Positions 24,078 through 35,956 of a stretch of DNA of 64,000 nucleotides are shown piece after piece. The stretch is from Herbidospora yilanensis. GTDB lineage: Bacteria; Actinomycetota; Actinomycetes; Streptosporangiales; Streptosporangiaceae. The stretch covers positions 1-64,000 of the forward strand of contig NZ_BBXE01000019.1 of NCBI RefSeq assembly GCF_001570565.1. The letters are read 5' to 3'. How positions within the stretch are numbered: position 1 is the stretch's first letter; the number at the start of each line of letters is the position of its first letter. The position numbers and the translations under genes were made by a program. The notes beneath the pieces were generated by a model that worked only from the letters and a program-made list of their open reading frames with translations, was not told the DNA's origin and made no database searches.

Positions 24078-26918
24078 GTGGCTGACCGTCTCGTCGTGCG
24101 TGGCGCACGCGAACACAATCTGAAGGACGTCTCTCTCGATCTCCCCCGAGACGCCCTGATCGTCTTCACCGGGCTGAGCGGCTCAGGCAAATCGAGCCTG
24201 GCCTTCGACACGATCTTCGCCGAGGGCCAGCGGCGCTATGTCGAGTCGCTGTCGGCCTATGCCCGGCAGTTCCTCGGCCAGATGGACAAGCCCGACGTCG
24301 ACTTCATCGAGGGCCTGTCCCCGGCGGTCTCGATCGACCAGAAGTCGACCAGCCGCAACCCGCGCTCGACTGTCGGCACGATCACCGAGGTCTACGACTA
24401 CCTGCGGCTCCTGTGGGCCCGCATCGGCAAGCCCCACTGCCCGACCTGCGGGCGGCCGATCGCCCGGCAGACCCCGCAGCAGATCGTCGACCGCGTCCTC
24501 GAACTGGAGGAGGGCACCCGCTTCCAGGTGCTCGCGCCGGTCATCCGGGGCCGCAAGGGCGAATACGCCGAGTTGTTCCGCGAGCTCCAGACCAAGGGCT
24601 ACGCCCGCGCCCGCGTCGACGGCACGATCATCCGCCTCGAAGAGCCGCCGACCCTCAAGAAGTACGAGAAGCACGACATCGAGGTGATCGTCGACCGGCT
24701 GGCGGTCAAGGAGTCGGCCCGCCGGCGCCTGACCGACTCGGTCGAGACCGCGCTGCAGTTGTCCGGCGGCACGATCACCCTCGACTTCGTCGACCTGGAG
24801 GCCGACGACCCCAACCGGGAGCGCTTCTACTCCGAGCACCTCTACTGCCCCTACGACGACCTGTCGTTCGAGGAGCTGGAGCCCCGGTCGTTCTCGTTCA
24901 ACTCGCCGTTCGGGGCCTGCCCCGAGTGCACGGGCCTCGGCACCCGCATGGAGGTCGACCCCGAGCTGGTCGTCCCCGACCCCGAGAAGACCCTCGGCGA
25001 CGGCGCGCTGACCCCGTGGGCGGGCGGCCACACCAGCGACTACTTCGAGAAGCTGATGGAGGGCCTGGGCAACGCGCTCGGGTTCGACCTCGACACCCCG
25101 TGGGAGAAGCTGACCCGCGCCCAGCAGAACGCCCTGCTCCACGGCCACGACGAACAGGTCCACATCCGCTACAGCAACCGGTTCGGGCGCCAGCGCTCCT
25201 ACTACACCGACTTCGACGGCGTGATCCCGTGGATCCAGCGCCGCCACGCCGAGTCCGAGAGCGACGCGGTGCGGGAGAAGTTCGAGGGCTACATGCGGGA
25301 GATCCCGTGCCCGGCCTGCAAGGGCCGCCGCCTCAAGCCGGTCTCCCTCGCGGTGACCGTCGGCGGGTCGTCGATCGCCGAGGTCGCGGCCCTGTCGATC
25401 GGCGAGTGCGCCAGGTTCCTGGCCGGGTTCAAGCTCTCCGAGCGCGACATGCAGATCGCCGAGCGGGTGGTCAAGGAGATCAACGCCCGCCTGGGCTTCC
25501 TGCTCGACGTCGGCCTCGACTACCTGACACTCAACCGGGCCGCCGGCACCCTCGCCGGCGGCGAGGCCCAGCGCATCAGGCTCGCCACCCAGATCGGCTC
25601 GGGCCTGGTCGGAGTGCTCTACGTCCTCGACGAGCCCTCGATCGGCCTCCACCAGCGTGACAACATGCGCCTGCTGGAGACCCTGATCCGGCTGCGCGAC
25701 ATGGGCAACACCCTGATCGTCGTCGAGCACGACGAAGACACCATCGCGGCGGCCGACTGGGTGGTCGACATCGGCCCCGGCGCCGGTGAACACGGCGGCC
25801 AGGTGGTCGTCTCGGGCACCGTCGAAGAACTCCTGTCCAGTGAGGAGTCGCTGACCGGCGCCTACCTGTCGGGGCGGCGGGCCATCGCGGTGCCGAAGAA
25901 GCGCCGCAAGCGCGACCGCAAACGCCAGCTCGTGGTGAAGGGCGCCCGGGAGCACAACCTCGGCGGCATCGACGTCGAGTTCCCGCTCGGCGTCTTCACC
26001 GCCGTGACCGGGGTGTCGGGATCGGGCAAGTCGACGCTGGTCAACGACATCCTCTACAACGCGCTGGCCAAGGAGCTCCACGGCGCGAAGACCGTGCCGG
26101 GGCGGCACTCCCGGGTGAACGGGGTCGACCAGCTCGACAAGGTCGTCCACGTCGACCAGTCGCCGATCGGGCGCACCCCGCGCTCCAACCCGGCGACCTA
26201 CACCGGGGTGTTCGACCACGTCCGGAAGTTGTTCGCGCAGACGACCGAGGCCAAGATCCGGGGCTACCAGCAGGGCCGGTTCAGCTTCAACGTCAAGGGC
26301 GGGCGCTGCGAGGCGTGCGCCGGCGACGGCACCATCAAGATCGAGATGAACTTCCTGCCCGACGTCTACGTCCCGTGCGAGGTCTGCCACGGCGCCCGCT
26401 ACAACCGGGAGACGCTGGAGGTCCACTACAAGGGCAAGACGATCGCCGAGATCCTCGACATGCCGATCGAGGAGGCGCTCGACTTCTTCGAGGCCATCCC
26501 GGCGATCAGCCGTCACCTGCGGACCCTCAACGACGTCGGCCTCGGCTACGTCCGCCTCGGGCAGCCCGCCACCACCCTGTCGGGCGGCGAGGCCCAGCGC
26601 GTCAAGCTCGCCTCCGAGCTGCAGCGGCGGTCGACCGGCCGCACGATCTACGTGCTCGACGAGCCGACCACCGGTCTCCACTTCGAGGACATCCGGCGCC
26701 TGCTGGGCGTGTTGGAGCGGCTGGTCGACGCCGGGAACACGGTCATCGTGATCGAGCACAACCTCGACGTGATCAAGACGGCCGACTGGGTGATCGACAT
26801 GGGCCCCGAAGGGGGCTCGGGCGGCGGCCGGGTGGTCGCGACCGGCACCCCCGAAGACGTCGCGCTCGTCGACGGCAGCCACACCGGGTCGTTCCTGCGA
26901 AAGATCCTCGACCTGTAA
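24078..26918 (+). CDS. uvrA: excinuclease ABC subunit A
   Basis: 946 aa, GTG start, normal UvrA length. Two ABC ATPase modules: first Walker [10 protein letters not shown] at ~31-39, second GVSGSGKST at ~645. ABC signatures are [12 protein letters not shown] and [12 protein letters not shown]. Zinc-finger Cys pairs are seen in [15 protein letters not shown] and CEACAGDG with CEVC. UvrA recognises DNA damage with UvrB and hands over to UvrC, encoded 2 kb downstream. uvrB is not in the window. Confidence 0.98.
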   Translation: MADRLVVRGAREHNLKDVSLDLPRDALIVFTGLSGSGKSSLAFDTIFAEGQRRYVESLSAYARQFLGQMDKPDVDFIEGLSPAVSIDQKSTSRNPRSTVGTITEVYDYLRLLWARIGKPHCPTCGRPIARQTPQQIVDRVLELEEGTRFQVLAPVIRGRKGEYAELFRELQTKGYARARVDGTIIRLEEPPTLKKYEKHDIEVIVDRLAVKESARRRLTDSVETALQLSGGTITLDFVDLEADDPNRERFYSEHLYCPYDDLSFEELEPRSFSFNSPFGACPECTGLGTRMEVDPELVVPDPEKTLGDGALTPWAGGHTSDYFEKLMEGLGNALGFDLDTPWEKLTRAQQNALLHGHDEQVHIRYSNRFGRQRSYYTDFDGVIPWIQRRHAESESDAVREKFEGYMREIPCPACKGRRLKPVSLAVTVGGSSIAEVAALSIGECARFLAGFKLSERDMQIAERVVKEINARLGFLLDVGLDYLTLNRAAGTLAGGEAQRIRLATQIGSGLVGVLYVLDEPSIGLHQRDNMRLLETLIRLRDMGNTLIVVEHDEDTIAAADWVVDIGPGAGEHGGQVVVSGTVEELLSSEESLTGAYLSGRRAIAVPKKRRKRDRKRQLVVKGAREHNLGGIDVEFPLGVFTAVTGVSGSGKSTLVNDILYNALAKELHGAKTVPGRHSRVNGVDQLDKVVHVDQSPIGRTPRSNPATYTGVFDHVRKLFAQTTEAKIRGYQQGRFSFNVKGGRCEACAGDGTIKIEMNFLPDVYVPCEVCHGARYNRETLEVHYKGKTIAEILDMPIEEALDFFEAIPAISRHLRTLNDVGLGYVRLGQPATTLSGGEAQRVKLASELQRRSTGRTIYVLDEPTTGLHFEDIRRLLGVLERLVDAGNTVIVIEHNLDVIKTADWVIDMGPEGGSGGGRVVATGTPEDVALVDGSHTGSFLRKILDL

Positions 26919-27025
26919 GTGCATTTCTTCATATTCCGGTGGGATCCGGTAGGCCAGGCTGAACCACGAACGGGGTTGGGCCCGTACCTACCAATGATCG
27001 GGAAGTCCCCCAGCGGAGGATGGAA

Positions 27026-27613
27026 ATGAACGTTGACGGCACCTCTGAGCAGGAACAGGTCACGAGCGCGCTGACGCGGCGGGGCCTGGTCTTCGCGGTG
27101 GGCGGCGCCGGGCTGGCCGCCGCCCTGACGGCGTGCACCGGCTACTCCTCCGGCACGGCCACCAGCGCCGAGCCGCCGGGGTCGGTGCCCGCCGACCAGG
27201 CGAAGCCGGCCTGGGGCGACAACCCGCCTCCCACCGGCGACGCCCAGGCCGAAGCACCCCCGGCCGACGAGCCGGAAGAGGAGCCGGCCGACCCGCCGGC
27301 CGAGGAGGAGCCGCCCGCGCAGGCCGCCGACGCCTTCGCCAAGACGGCCGACATCCCCGAGGGCGGCGGCAAGATCTTCGAGGCCGAGAAGGTCGTCATC
27401 ACCCAGCCGACGCCGGGCAACTTCAAGTGCTTCACGGCGGTCTGCACGCATGCGGGGTGCACGGTGGCCAGCATCTCGGGCGGGACGATCAACTGCCCGT
27501 GCCACGGGAGCAAGTTCAAGATCTCCGACGGGTCGGTGGCGGGCGGCCCCGCGCCGTCGCCGCTGGAGGAGAAGCAGATCACGGTGAGCGGGGACAACAT
27601 CGTCCTGGCGTGA
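27026..27613 (+). CDS. Rieske [2Fe-2S] lipoprotein
   Basis: 195 aa, ATG at 27026 chosen for GGAGG 6 nt upstream (ATG 27020 overlaps that site). The N-terminus TRRGLVFAVGGAGLAAALTAC has a twin-arginine start and a lipobox LTAC with Cys37. A Pro/Glu-rich linker at ~50-105 leads to a Rieske domain with CTHAGC (C140, H142) and CPCHGS (C157, H160), plus the disulfide pair C145/C159. Probably a Tat-exported, folded redox lipoprotein outside the membrane. The redox partner is unknown; it is not a QcrA-type subunit because it has a single N-terminal anchor. Confidence 0.9.
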   Translation: MNVDGTSEQEQVTSALTRRGLVFAVGGAGLAAALTACTGYSSGTATSAEPPGSVPADQAKPAWGDNPPPTGDAQAEAPPADEPEEEPADPPAEEEPPAQAADAFAKTADIPEGGGKIFEAEKVVITQPTPGNFKCFTAVCTHAGCTVASISGGTINCPCHGSKFKISDGSVAGGPAPSPLEEKQITVSGDNIVLA

Positions 27614-27721
27614 TTATGGCGCGTGCTTCGCACGCGCGGCCCGGGCGGAGGGGGCCGGCTGCCGAGGGTGTGGCTTGGGGTGTCGGAGGTGCTCGGTTGA
27701 CGGTCGGTTGATGATCATGGA

Positions 27722-28780
27722 GTGGTGTGGGGGTTCGCGCGGGCCGGTCGGCCGGGGTGGTTCGTACTGGCCGCGGGGGCCGTGCTGGGGTGGGGGGTGC
27801 TCGTCGCCTTCCGGCATGCCTGGCTGGCCGATTGGGACCTCCACGTCGCCACCCTGCGGGCGATGCTCGACGAGCCGCCCGCCGGGGGGTGGACGCCGAC
27901 GCCCTACGTGCTCGGGCTGGCTCTTCTCGCCCGGGTCTCCGGTGCGGGGCCCGAGACCGTTCTCGGGGCCGCCGGGATACTGAACGTCCTGTTGCTGCTG
28001 GTCGCGCTGCGGGCGTTCGGGCGGGAGCTCGGCGCGCGTGACTCCGTCGCCGCGTTGGCGGCGGTGTTCACGATCGTCCTGTGGGGGGTCAGCGGGTTCG
28101 GGGCTACCGGGTTTCCCGGGCTCACCTCGTTGTCGTTCTCGTTCGCCTTTCCGTCGACGCCGGCGTTAGCGCTGATGGTGCTGACGTGGACGGTGTTCGT
28201 GCGGTTCCGGGAGAGCGGGCGCGGGCTCGTCGGGCTGGTGCTGCTGCCGCCGGTGATCCTGCTCGTGCACCCGTTCGCGGCCGTGGCGACGATGCTCGGA
28301 GTGGTGGGCATCCTGGTGGCCCGGCGGTGGCAGTGGCGGCGGCTGGTGCTGATCGTCCCTGCGGGGGTGGGGGCGATCGCGCTGGCGCTCGCGTGGCCCT
28401 ATCCCGACGTGACCGGGGTGCTGGCCGATTCGCCGGAGTTCTCGGAAGTGCACGCGCCGCTGCTGGAGGACCCCCATCTCCGGTACGGCCTCGCGCTGCT
28501 CGGCGTTCCCGCCCTCCTCTACGGCGTGCGCTGGCGGCTCGGCAGGGAACTGCTGATCATCGCCGCCCTCGGGACCGGTGTCGTCGGCGTGGCCGCGTGG
28601 GCGGGGCGTTATGAGTTCGCCCGGTTCGTGCCGGTCGTCGTGCTGATGTGCCATCTGGCGCTGGCGCGGCACCTGGGGGAGCGGATGACGGGCTGGCGGC
28701 CCTACGCCGTCGTGACCGCCATCGGCTGTCTCGCCGGGTTCGTGGCGGCGATGCCGCAGATGGTGGAGACGCTCCCGTGA
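27722..28780 (+). CDS. polytopic membrane protein of unknown function
   Basis: 352 aa, GTG start; the next codon but one region has no better site. About 9-10 hydrophobic segments separated by short Arg-rich loops, with an early WLADWDLHVATLRAML loop. The layout resembles GT-C-type glycosyltransferases, but no clear catalytic Asp pair stands out. Base use is less polished than in its neighbours. The reading frame is intact. It ends 51 bp before uvrC, and context gives no role. Confidence 0.7.
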   Translation: MVWGFARAGRPGWFVLAAGAVLGWGVLVAFRHAWLADWDLHVATLRAMLDEPPAGGWTPTPYVLGLALLARVSGAGPETVLGAAGILNVLLLLVALRAFGRELGARDSVAALAAVFTIVLWGVSGFGATGFPGLTSLSFSFAFPSTPALALMVLTWTVFVRFRESGRGLVGLVLLPPVILLVHPFAAVATMLGVVGILVARRWQWRRLVLIVPAGVGAIALALAWPYPDVTGVLADSPEFSEVHAPLLEDPHLRYGLALLGVPALLYGVRWRLGRELLIIAALGTGVVGVAAWAGRYEFARFVPVVVLMCHLALARHLGERMTGWRPYAVVTAIGCLAGFVAAMPQMVETLP

Positions 28781-28819
28781 TGTCCTCGATCATGGAATCG
28801 GAATGTCAGCGGGGGCGGA

Positions 28820-28825
28820 TAGTCT
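28820..28825 (+). promoter_or_regulatory. -10 element for a leaderless uvrC transcript
   Basis: TAGTCT followed by six bases and then GTG at 28832. This spacing places the transcription start on the first base of the start codon, the common actinobacterial leaderless arrangement. No Shine-Dalgarno at usual spacing. Confidence 0.5.
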
Positions 28826-28831
28826 TTGAGG

Positions 28832-30733
28832 GTGGCTGATCCGGCAACCTATCGGCCCGCACCCGGATCGATCCCCGAGTCCCCCGGCGTCTACCGTTTC
28901 AGGGATCCCTCCGGCCGGGTGATCTACGTGGGCAAGGCGAAGAGCCTGCGGCAACGGCTGAACTCCTACTTCGCCGACTTCGCGAGCCTCCACTTCCGCA
29001 CGCAGTCGATGCTGACCACCGCGGCCCGCGTCGACTGGACCGTCGTCGGCACCGAGGTCGAGGCCCTCCAGCTCGAATACTCCTGGATCAAGGAGTTCGA
29101 CCCCCACTTCAACGTCAAATACCGCGACGACAAGTCCTATCCCTACCTCGCGGTGACGATGTCCGACGAGTTCCCCCGCGTCCAGGTGATGCGGGGAGCC
29201 AAGCGCAAGGGCACCCGCTACTTCGGGCCCTACAGCCACGCGTGGGCCATCCGCGAGACCGTCGACCTGCTGCTGCGGGTCTTCCCGGTCCGCACCTGCT
29301 CGGCGGGGGTGTTCAAGCGGGCCGGTCAGATCGGGCGGCCCTGCCTGCTCGGCTACATCGACAAGTGCTCGGCGCCCTGCGTCGGCCGGGTCACTCCCGA
29401 GCAGCACCGCGACCTGGCCGAAGACTTCTGCGACTTCATGGCCGGCAACACCAGCCGCTTCATCAGGCGCATCGAACAGGAGATGCGCGAGGCGGCGGCG
29501 GTGGAGGAGTACGAACGCGCCGCCCGCCTGCGCGACGACGTCCAGGCCCTCCAGAAGGCGCTGGAGAAGCAGGCCGTGGTGCTCGGCGACGCGACCGACG
29601 CCGACGTCGTGGCCCTGGCCGAAGACGACCTCGAAGCCGCCGTCCAGGTCTTCTACGTGCGCGGGGGGCGCATCCGCGGCCAGCGCGGCTGGGTCGTCGA
29701 CAAGGTCGAGGAGTCCTCGCCCGGCGACCTGGTCGAACACTTCCTCATCCGGATGTACTCCGAGGCCGAGATCCCGCGCGAGATCCTCGTCCCGGCCGAC
29801 CCGCCCGACCTCGACGCCGTGGTCGAGCTGCTCTCCGAGGCGAAGGGCGCCCGCGTCCAGGTCAGGGTGCCGCGGCGCGGCGACAAGAAGGCGCTCATGG
29901 AGACCGTCGAGCGCAACGCGAAAGAGGCGCTCACCCAGCACAAACTGCGCCGCTCCAGCGACCTCACCAGCCGCAGCAAGGCCCTCCAGGAGCTCGCCGA
30001 CGGGCTCGACCTCGACCAGGCGCCGCTGCGCGTCGAGTGCTACGACGTCTCCCACATCCAGGGCACCAACGTGGTCGCCTCGATGGTCGTCTTCGAAGAC
30101 GGGCTGGCCCGCAAGAGCGAATACCGGCGGTTCCAGATCAAATCCACCGAAGGCGACGTCGCGTCCATCCACGAGGTCATCACCCGGCGGTTCCGCCGCT
30201 ACCTCGAAGAACGCAGCGCCACCGGCGAGTTCGGCGGCGAACCGACCGGCGAGCCGATCGACCCCGAGACCGGCCGCCCGCGCAAGTTCGCCTACCCGCC
30301 CAACCTGGTCGTCGTCGACGGCGGCCCCGCGCAGGCCGCGGCGGCCCAGCGGGCCCTCGACGAGCTCGGCATCGACGACGTGGCGGTGTGCGGCCTGGCC
30401 AAGCGGCTCGAAGAGGTCTGGCTGCCGGGAGACGACCAGCCGGTGATCCTGCCGCGCACGAGCGAGGCCCTCTACCTTCTGCAGCGGCTCCGTGACGAAG
30501 CGCATCGCTTCGCGATCACCTACCATCGTGCCAAGAGGTCCCGATCGCTCAAAGAGAGCGCTCTGGACGCGGTCCCCGGTCTCGGTCCCGCCCGGCGGCA
30601 GGCTCTTCTCCGTCACTTCGGCTCCGTGAAACGCCTTGGTGACGCGACGGCCGCCGAGATATGCGAGGTTCCCGGCATCGGGCCGGCGACGGCCGAGGCG
30701 ATCGTCGCGGCGTTGAAGGGGGAGAGCGCATGA
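28832..30733 (+). CDS. uvrC: excinuclease ABC subunit C
   Basis: 633 aa from GTG 28832 (TTG 28826 is two codons earlier). GIY-YIG nuclease at ~12-90 ([20 protein letters not shown]), UVR motif at ~210-245 ([19 protein letters not shown]), RNase H-like 5' nuclease domain at ~380-540 ([28 protein letters not shown]), and HhH pairs at ~575-633. It makes both incisions in nucleotide excision repair. The uvrC-rapZ-yvcK-whiA order is conserved in actinobacteria; the stop overlaps the rapZ start. Confidence 0.98.
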   Translation: MADPATYRPAPGSIPESPGVYRFRDPSGRVIYVGKAKSLRQRLNSYFADFASLHFRTQSMLTTAARVDWTVVGTEVEALQLEYSWIKEFDPHFNVKYRDDKSYPYLAVTMSDEFPRVQVMRGAKRKGTRYFGPYSHAWAIRETVDLLLRVFPVRTCSAGVFKRAGQIGRPCLLGYIDKCSAPCVGRVTPEQHRDLAEDFCDFMAGNTSRFIRRIEQEMREAAAVEEYERAARLRDDVQALQKALEKQAVVLGDATDADVVALAEDDLEAAVQVFYVRGGRIRGQRGWVVDKVEESSPGDLVEHFLIRMYSEAEIPREILVPADPPDLDAVVELLSEAKGARVQVRVPRRGDKKALMETVERNAKEALTQHKLRRSSDLTSRSKALQELADGLDLDQAPLRVECYDVSHIQGTNVVASMVVFEDGLARKSEYRRFQIKSTEGDVASIHEVITRRFRRYLEERSATGEFGGEPTGEPIDPETGRPRKFAYPPNLVVVDGGPAQAAAAQRALDELGIDDVAVCGLAKRLEEVWLPGDDQPVILPRTSEALYLLQRLRDEAHRFAITYHRAKRSRSLKESALDAVPGLGPARRQALLRHFGSVKRLGDATAAEICEVPGIGPATAEAIVAALKGESA

Positions 30734-31608
30734 GCGAGAACACCACCGGCGAGCCCGGGTTCGTGATCGTCACCGGCATGTCCGGCGCCGGGCGCAGCAC
30801 CGCGGCCAAGGCACTGGAGGACCTGGGCTGGTTCGTCATCGACAACCTGCCGCCCGGCCTGCTGTTCTCGCTGGCCGAGGAGGCCGGGCGGGTCAAGCTG
30901 GCCGCCGACCACGTCGCGGCGGTCGTCGACGTGCGGTCGCTGGCGTTCACCACCGACCTGAACGCGGCGATCGAGGAGCTCGACGGCCGCGGGGTCGAGG
31001 TCCGGGTGGTCTTCCTGGAGGCCAGCGACGACGAGCTGGTGCGCCGGTTCGAGAACGTGCGCCGGCCCCATCCCCTCCAAGCGGAGAACCGCCTGGTCGA
31101 CGGCATCGACCGCGAGCGGGGCATTCTGCGCGAGGTCCGGGCCAACGCCGACCTGGTGATCGACACCTCCAAGCTCAACGTCCACGAACTCCGCAAGAAG
31201 ATCGTCTCGTTCTTCGGCGGGGAGGACCGGCCAGGCCTTAAGGTCAACGTGGTGTCGTTCGGTTACAAATACGGCCTTCCGGTCGATGCCGACCTCGTGG
31301 TCGACTGCCGTTTCCTGCCCAACCCTCACTGGGTGCCGGAACTGCGGCCGATGAACGGTCTCGACGTCCCGGTGAGGGAATATGTGCTCAGCCAGCCCGG
31401 CGCCAAGGAGTTCCTCGACGGCTACGAGGAGGTCTTCGGCGTGGTGGCCGCCGGTTACACCCGCGAGGGCAAGGGCTACGCCACCCTCGCCGTCGGCTGC
31501 ACCGGCGGCAAGCACCGCAGCGTGGCCATGGCCGAGCAGCTCGGCGCACGGTTGCGCGAGCGCGGCATGGACGTCCAGGTCAGCCACCGCGACGTGGGTC
31601 GCGAGTGA
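30730..31608 (+). CDS. rapZ: RapZ/YvcJ nucleotide-binding protein
   Basis: 292 aa, ATG overlapping the uvrC stop. The N-terminal P-loop is GMSGAGRST at 16-24, where the usual Walker A Lys is Arg. Then VIDNLPP, and a C-terminal domain with [21 protein letters not shown] and [15 protein letters not shown]. In E. coli RapZ the C-terminal domain binds GlmZ RNA and senses glucosamine-6-phosphate; in actinobacteria the target is unknown. Translationally coupled to yvcK. Confidence 0.93.
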   Translation: MSENTTGEPGFVIVTGMSGAGRSTAAKALEDLGWFVIDNLPPGLLFSLAEEAGRVKLAADHVAAVVDVRSLAFTTDLNAAIEELDGRGVEVRVVFLEASDDELVRRFENVRRPHPLQAENRLVDGIDRERGILREVRANADLVIDTSKLNVHELRKKIVSFFGGEDRPGLKVNVVSFGYKYGLPVDADLVVDCRFLPNPHWVPELRPMNGLDVPVREYVLSQPGAKEFLDGYEEVFGVVAAGYTREGKGYATLAVGCTGGKHRSVAMAEQLGARLRERGMDVQVSHRDVGRE

Positions 31609-32552
31609 GTGACGACGCCCCCGCGAGACCGAGGGTCGTCGCGCTCGGAGGGGGCCACGGCCTGCACGCCTCACTCTCGGCCCTGCGCCGGGTCACCACC
31701 GACCTCACGGCGGTCGTCACCGTCGCCGACGACGGCGGCTCCAGCGGCCGGTTGCGCCGCGAACTCGGCGTGCTGCCGCCCGGCGACCTGCGCATGGCGC
31801 TGGCCGCGCTCTGCGGCGACGACGAGTGGGGCCAGACCTGGTCCCGGGTCGTCCAGCACCGTTTTCACGGCGAGGGCGACCTGCGGGGCCACGCGGTCGG
31901 CAACCTGCTGATCGTGGCGCTCTGGGAGCTCCTTGACGACCCTGTCAAGGCGCTCGAATGGGTCGGCCGCCTTCTCGGCGCCCACGGGCGGGTGCTGCCG
32001 ATGGCCTCGGTGCCGCTCGACATCCAGGCCGAGGTCGAGCTCGACGGCGCGGTCACGACCGTCCGGGGGCAGGTCGCGTGCGCGCTCACACCCGGTCGGG
32101 TGCGGGCGATTTCGCTCGTTCCATCCGATCCGCCGGTGTCTCCCGAGGCGGTCAGGGCCATCCACGAGGCCGACTGGGTGGTGTTCGGGCCCGGGTCCTG
32201 GTTCACCAGCGTGTTGCCGCATCTGAAGGTTCCCGGGCTGGCCAGGGCGCTGGCGACCACGAGCGCCCGGCGGCTGGTCATCCTCAACCTGGCTCCCCAG
32301 CCGGGGGAGACCGACGGCTTCTCGCCCGAGAACCATCTTGAGGTGCTCCGCGACCACGCGCCGTCGCTGCTGGTCGACGCCGTCGTCGCAGATCGGGGCG
32401 TGGTTCCCGAACCGGGCGAACTGGAGAAGGCCGTGGTGGCCCTCGGGGGGCGCCTGATATTGGCCGATGTGGGCGCCTCTGACGGATCTCCCAGGCACGA
32501 CGCACCACGCCTTGCCGCTGTCCTGGACGAGATTTTCCGCGAGAAGCGGTGA
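31605..32552 (+). CDS. yvcK: YvcK/CofD-like gluconeogenesis factor
   Basis: 315 aa, GTG overlapping the rapZ stop by GTGA. The N-terminal VVALGGGHGLHASLSALR and VADDGGSSGRLRRELG are the CofD-like UDP-sugar-binding motifs; HRFHGEGDLRGHAVGNLLI and FGPGSWFTSVLPHL follow. YvcK/CuvA binds UDP-GlcNAc-type nucleotides and links carbon supply to wall synthesis and cell shape in Bacillus and mycobacteria. Its place between rapZ and whiA is conserved in Gram-positives. Confidence 0.93.
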   Translation: MSDDAPARPRVVALGGGHGLHASLSALRRVTTDLTAVVTVADDGGSSGRLRRELGVLPPGDLRMALAALCGDDEWGQTWSRVVQHRFHGEGDLRGHAVGNLLIVALWELLDDPVKALEWVGRLLGAHGRVLPMASVPLDIQAEVELDGAVTTVRGQVACALTPGRVRAISLVPSDPPVSPEAVRAIHEADWVVFGPGSWFTSVLPHLKVPGLARALATTSARRLVILNLAPQPGETDGFSPENHLEVLRDHAPSLLVDAVVADRGVVPEPGELEKAVVALGGRLILADVGASDGSPRHDAPRLAAVLDEIFREKR

Positions 32553-32615
32553 TACCCCCTAGTCAGCGTGCGAGAGACTAACGGCCATAGTCTGTTTGGG
32601 GGAGGACACGCGCTA

Positions 32616-33596
32616 ATGGCCATGACAGGCGTGGTAAAAGACGAGCTGAGCCGTCTGCCGGTGCTGAAGCCCTGCTGCCGCAAGGCCGAGGTGTCGACGC
32701 TGCTGCGGTTCGCCAGCGGGCTCCATCTGGTGGGCGGCCGGATCGTGATCGAGGCCGAGCTCGACACCAACGTGACGGCCCGCCGCCTGATCAAGGACAT
32801 TGGCGAGGTGTTCGGCCACAAGGCCGAGGTCCTGGTGCTGGCCCCGGCGGGGCTGCGGAAGGGGTCGCGCTACGTCGTCCGCGTCTACAAGGACGGTGAG
32901 GCGCTGGCGCGGCAGACCGGTTTGATCGACAACCACGGCCGTCCGGTGCGGGGCCTGCCCCGACAGGTCGTGTCAGGAGCGACGTGCGACGCCGAGGCCG
33001 CCTGGCGGGGCGCGTTCCTGGCCCACGGCTCGCTGACCGAGCCGGGCCGGTCGATGTCGCTGGAGGTGACCTGCCCCGGCCCCGAGGCCGCGCTGGCCCT
33101 GGTCGGGTCCGCCCGCCGGCTGAAGATCCACGCCAAGGCGCGCGAGGTGCGCGGCGTCGACCGCGTGGTCGTCCGCGACGGCGACGCCATCAGCGCCCTG
33201 CTGACCCGCCTGGGCGCCCACGACAGCGTGCTGGCCTGGGAGGAGCGCCGGATGCGGCGCGAGGTCCGGGCCACCGCCAACCGCCTCGCCAACTTCGACG
33301 ACGCCAACCTGCGCCGCTCGGCCCGCGCGGCCGTGGCCGCCGGCGCGCGCGTCCAGCGGGCCCTGGAGATCCTCGGCGACGACGCCCCCGAGCACCTCGT
33401 GATCGCCGGGCGGCTGCGCGTGGAGCACAAGCAGGCGTCGCTGGAGGAGCTCGGCCAGATCGCCGACCCGCCGCTGACGAAGGACGCCATCGCCGGCCGC
33501 ATCCGCCGCCTCCTCGCCATGGCCGACAAACGCGCCCAGGACCTCGGCCTCCCGACCACCGAGGCGAGCCTCACGGCGGACATGCTCAGCGGCTGA
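32616..33596 (+). CDS. whiA: sporulation/cell-division regulator WhiA
   Basis: 326 aa, ATG 32616 ([11 protein letters not shown]), with GGGGGAGGA 11 nt upstream; the frame extends 16 codons further without support. N-terminal LAGLIDADG-like domain (~1-220; [20 protein letters not shown]) and C-terminal helix-turn-helix (~240-320; [19 protein letters not shown]). In streptomycetes WhiA with WhiB drives sporulation septation genes. The sequence is close to the Streptomyces protein throughout. Confidence 0.97.
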   Translation: MAMTGVVKDELSRLPVLKPCCRKAEVSTLLRFASGLHLVGGRIVIEAELDTNVTARRLIKDIGEVFGHKAEVLVLAPAGLRKGSRYVVRVYKDGEALARQTGLIDNHGRPVRGLPRQVVSGATCDAEAAWRGAFLAHGSLTEPGRSMSLEVTCPGPEAALALVGSARRLKIHAKAREVRGVDRVVVRDGDAISALLTRLGAHDSVLAWEERRMRREVRATANRLANFDDANLRRSARAAVAAGARVQRALEILGDDAPEHLVIAGRLRVEHKQASLEELGQIADPPLTKDAIAGRIRRLLAMADKRAQDLGLPTTEASLTADMLSG

Positions 33597-33626
33597 AGAC
33601 CCCACGTAACAGCGCAATTTTTTACA

Positions 33627-33654
33627 GAAAGTCGCCCCGCTTTGCGGCTTTCTT
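33627..33654 (+). terminator. whiA terminator hairpin
   Basis: GAAAGTCGC-N8-GCGGCTTTC gives a 9-bp stem with one G-U pair, then TT. A small perfect hairpin TGCCGC-CCT-GCGGCA follows at 33661-33675. Together they separate whiA from the gap promoter. Confidence 0.6.
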
Positions 33655-33683
33655 ACGCTATGCCGCCCTGCGGCAGACCCACT

Positions 33684-34767
<1,084 letters not shown>

Positions 34768-34768
<1 letters not shown>

Positions 34769-35955
34769 TGCGTGGTCTCGACGAGCTCGACGTGAAGGGT
34801 CGGCGCGTCCTCGTGCGCGCCGACCTGAACGTTCCCCTCGACGGGGACGTGATCACCGATGACGGCCGCATCCGCGCCTCGCTCCCGACGATCCGGGAGC
34901 TGGCCGGCAAGGGCGCCAAGGTGATCGTCTGCGCTCACCTGGGCCGTCCTAAGGGCCAGGTCAAGCCGGAGTTCTCGCTGGCCCCCGTGGCCAGGCGGCT
35001 CTCCGAGCTGCTGGGCGAGCCGGTCGCCTTCGCCGCCGACGTGGTCGGCGACTCCGCCCGCGCCACCGTCGCGGCGCTGGAAGAGGGCCAGGTGGCCCTG
35101 CTGGAGAACCTGCGCTACGAGCCGGGCGAGGAGTCCAAGGACGACGCCGCCCGCGCCGAGTTCGCGGCCCGCCTGGCCATGCTCGCCGACCTCTACGTCG
35201 GCGACGGTTTCGGAGCGGTCCACCGCCGGCACGCGTCGGTCTACGACGTGCCCAAGCAGCTTCCCCACGCGGTCGGCGGCCTGATCGCCGCCGAGGTCGA
35301 CGTGCTGAAGAAGCTGACCGAAGAACCGGCCCGCCCCTACGCGGTCGTGCTGGGCGGCGCGAAGGTCTCCGACAAGCTCAAGGTCATCGCGAACCTGCTG
35401 ACCAAGGTCGACCGGCTGCTCATCGGCGGCGGCATGGCCTACACGTTCCTCAAGGCCCAGGGCTACGAGGTCGGCAAGTCCCTCCTGCAGGAGGAGCAGC
35501 TCGACACCGTCCGCGGGTTCCTGAACGAGGCCGCTTCGCGCGGCGTCGACCTGGTCCTGCCGGTCGACATCCTGGCGGCCGTCGAGTTCGCCGAGGACGC
35601 CGAGTACGAGGTCGTCGACGCCACCGCCATCCCGGCCGACCGTGAGGGCCTGGACATCGGCCCGCGCACCCGCGAGCTGTTCGCCCAGAAGCTGGCCGAC
35701 GCCCAGACCGTGTTCTGGAACGGCCCGATGGGCGTGTTCGAGTTCGAGGCGTTCTCGGGCGGCACCCGCGCCGTCGCCGAGGCGCTCGTGCGCTCCGAGG
35801 CGTTCACCGTGGTCGGCGGCGGCGACTCCGCCGCGGCGGTGCGCAAGCTCGGCCTGCCGGAAGACGGCTTCTCGCACATCTCGACCGGTGGCGGCGCCTC
35901 CCTCGAATACCTAGAGGGCAAGGAACTGCCCGGCCTGATCGCGCTGGAGGACTGA
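34768..35955 (+). CDS. pgk: phosphoglycerate kinase
   Basis: 395 aa, ATG sharing a base with the gap stop. N-terminal [13 protein letters not shown], then [52 protein letters not shown] and the GGGDSAAAV nucleotide loop. The canonical DAF is DGF here, a modest change at a non-catalytic position. Makes ATP and 3-phosphoglycerate. Ends one base before tpiA. Confidence 0.98.
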
Positions 35956-35956
35956 C

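Noticed and set aside
24183-26924. 913-codon frame antisense to uvrA
   Set aside because: It mirrors uvrA codon bias in high-GC DNA; uvrA is complete and conserved over the whole interval.
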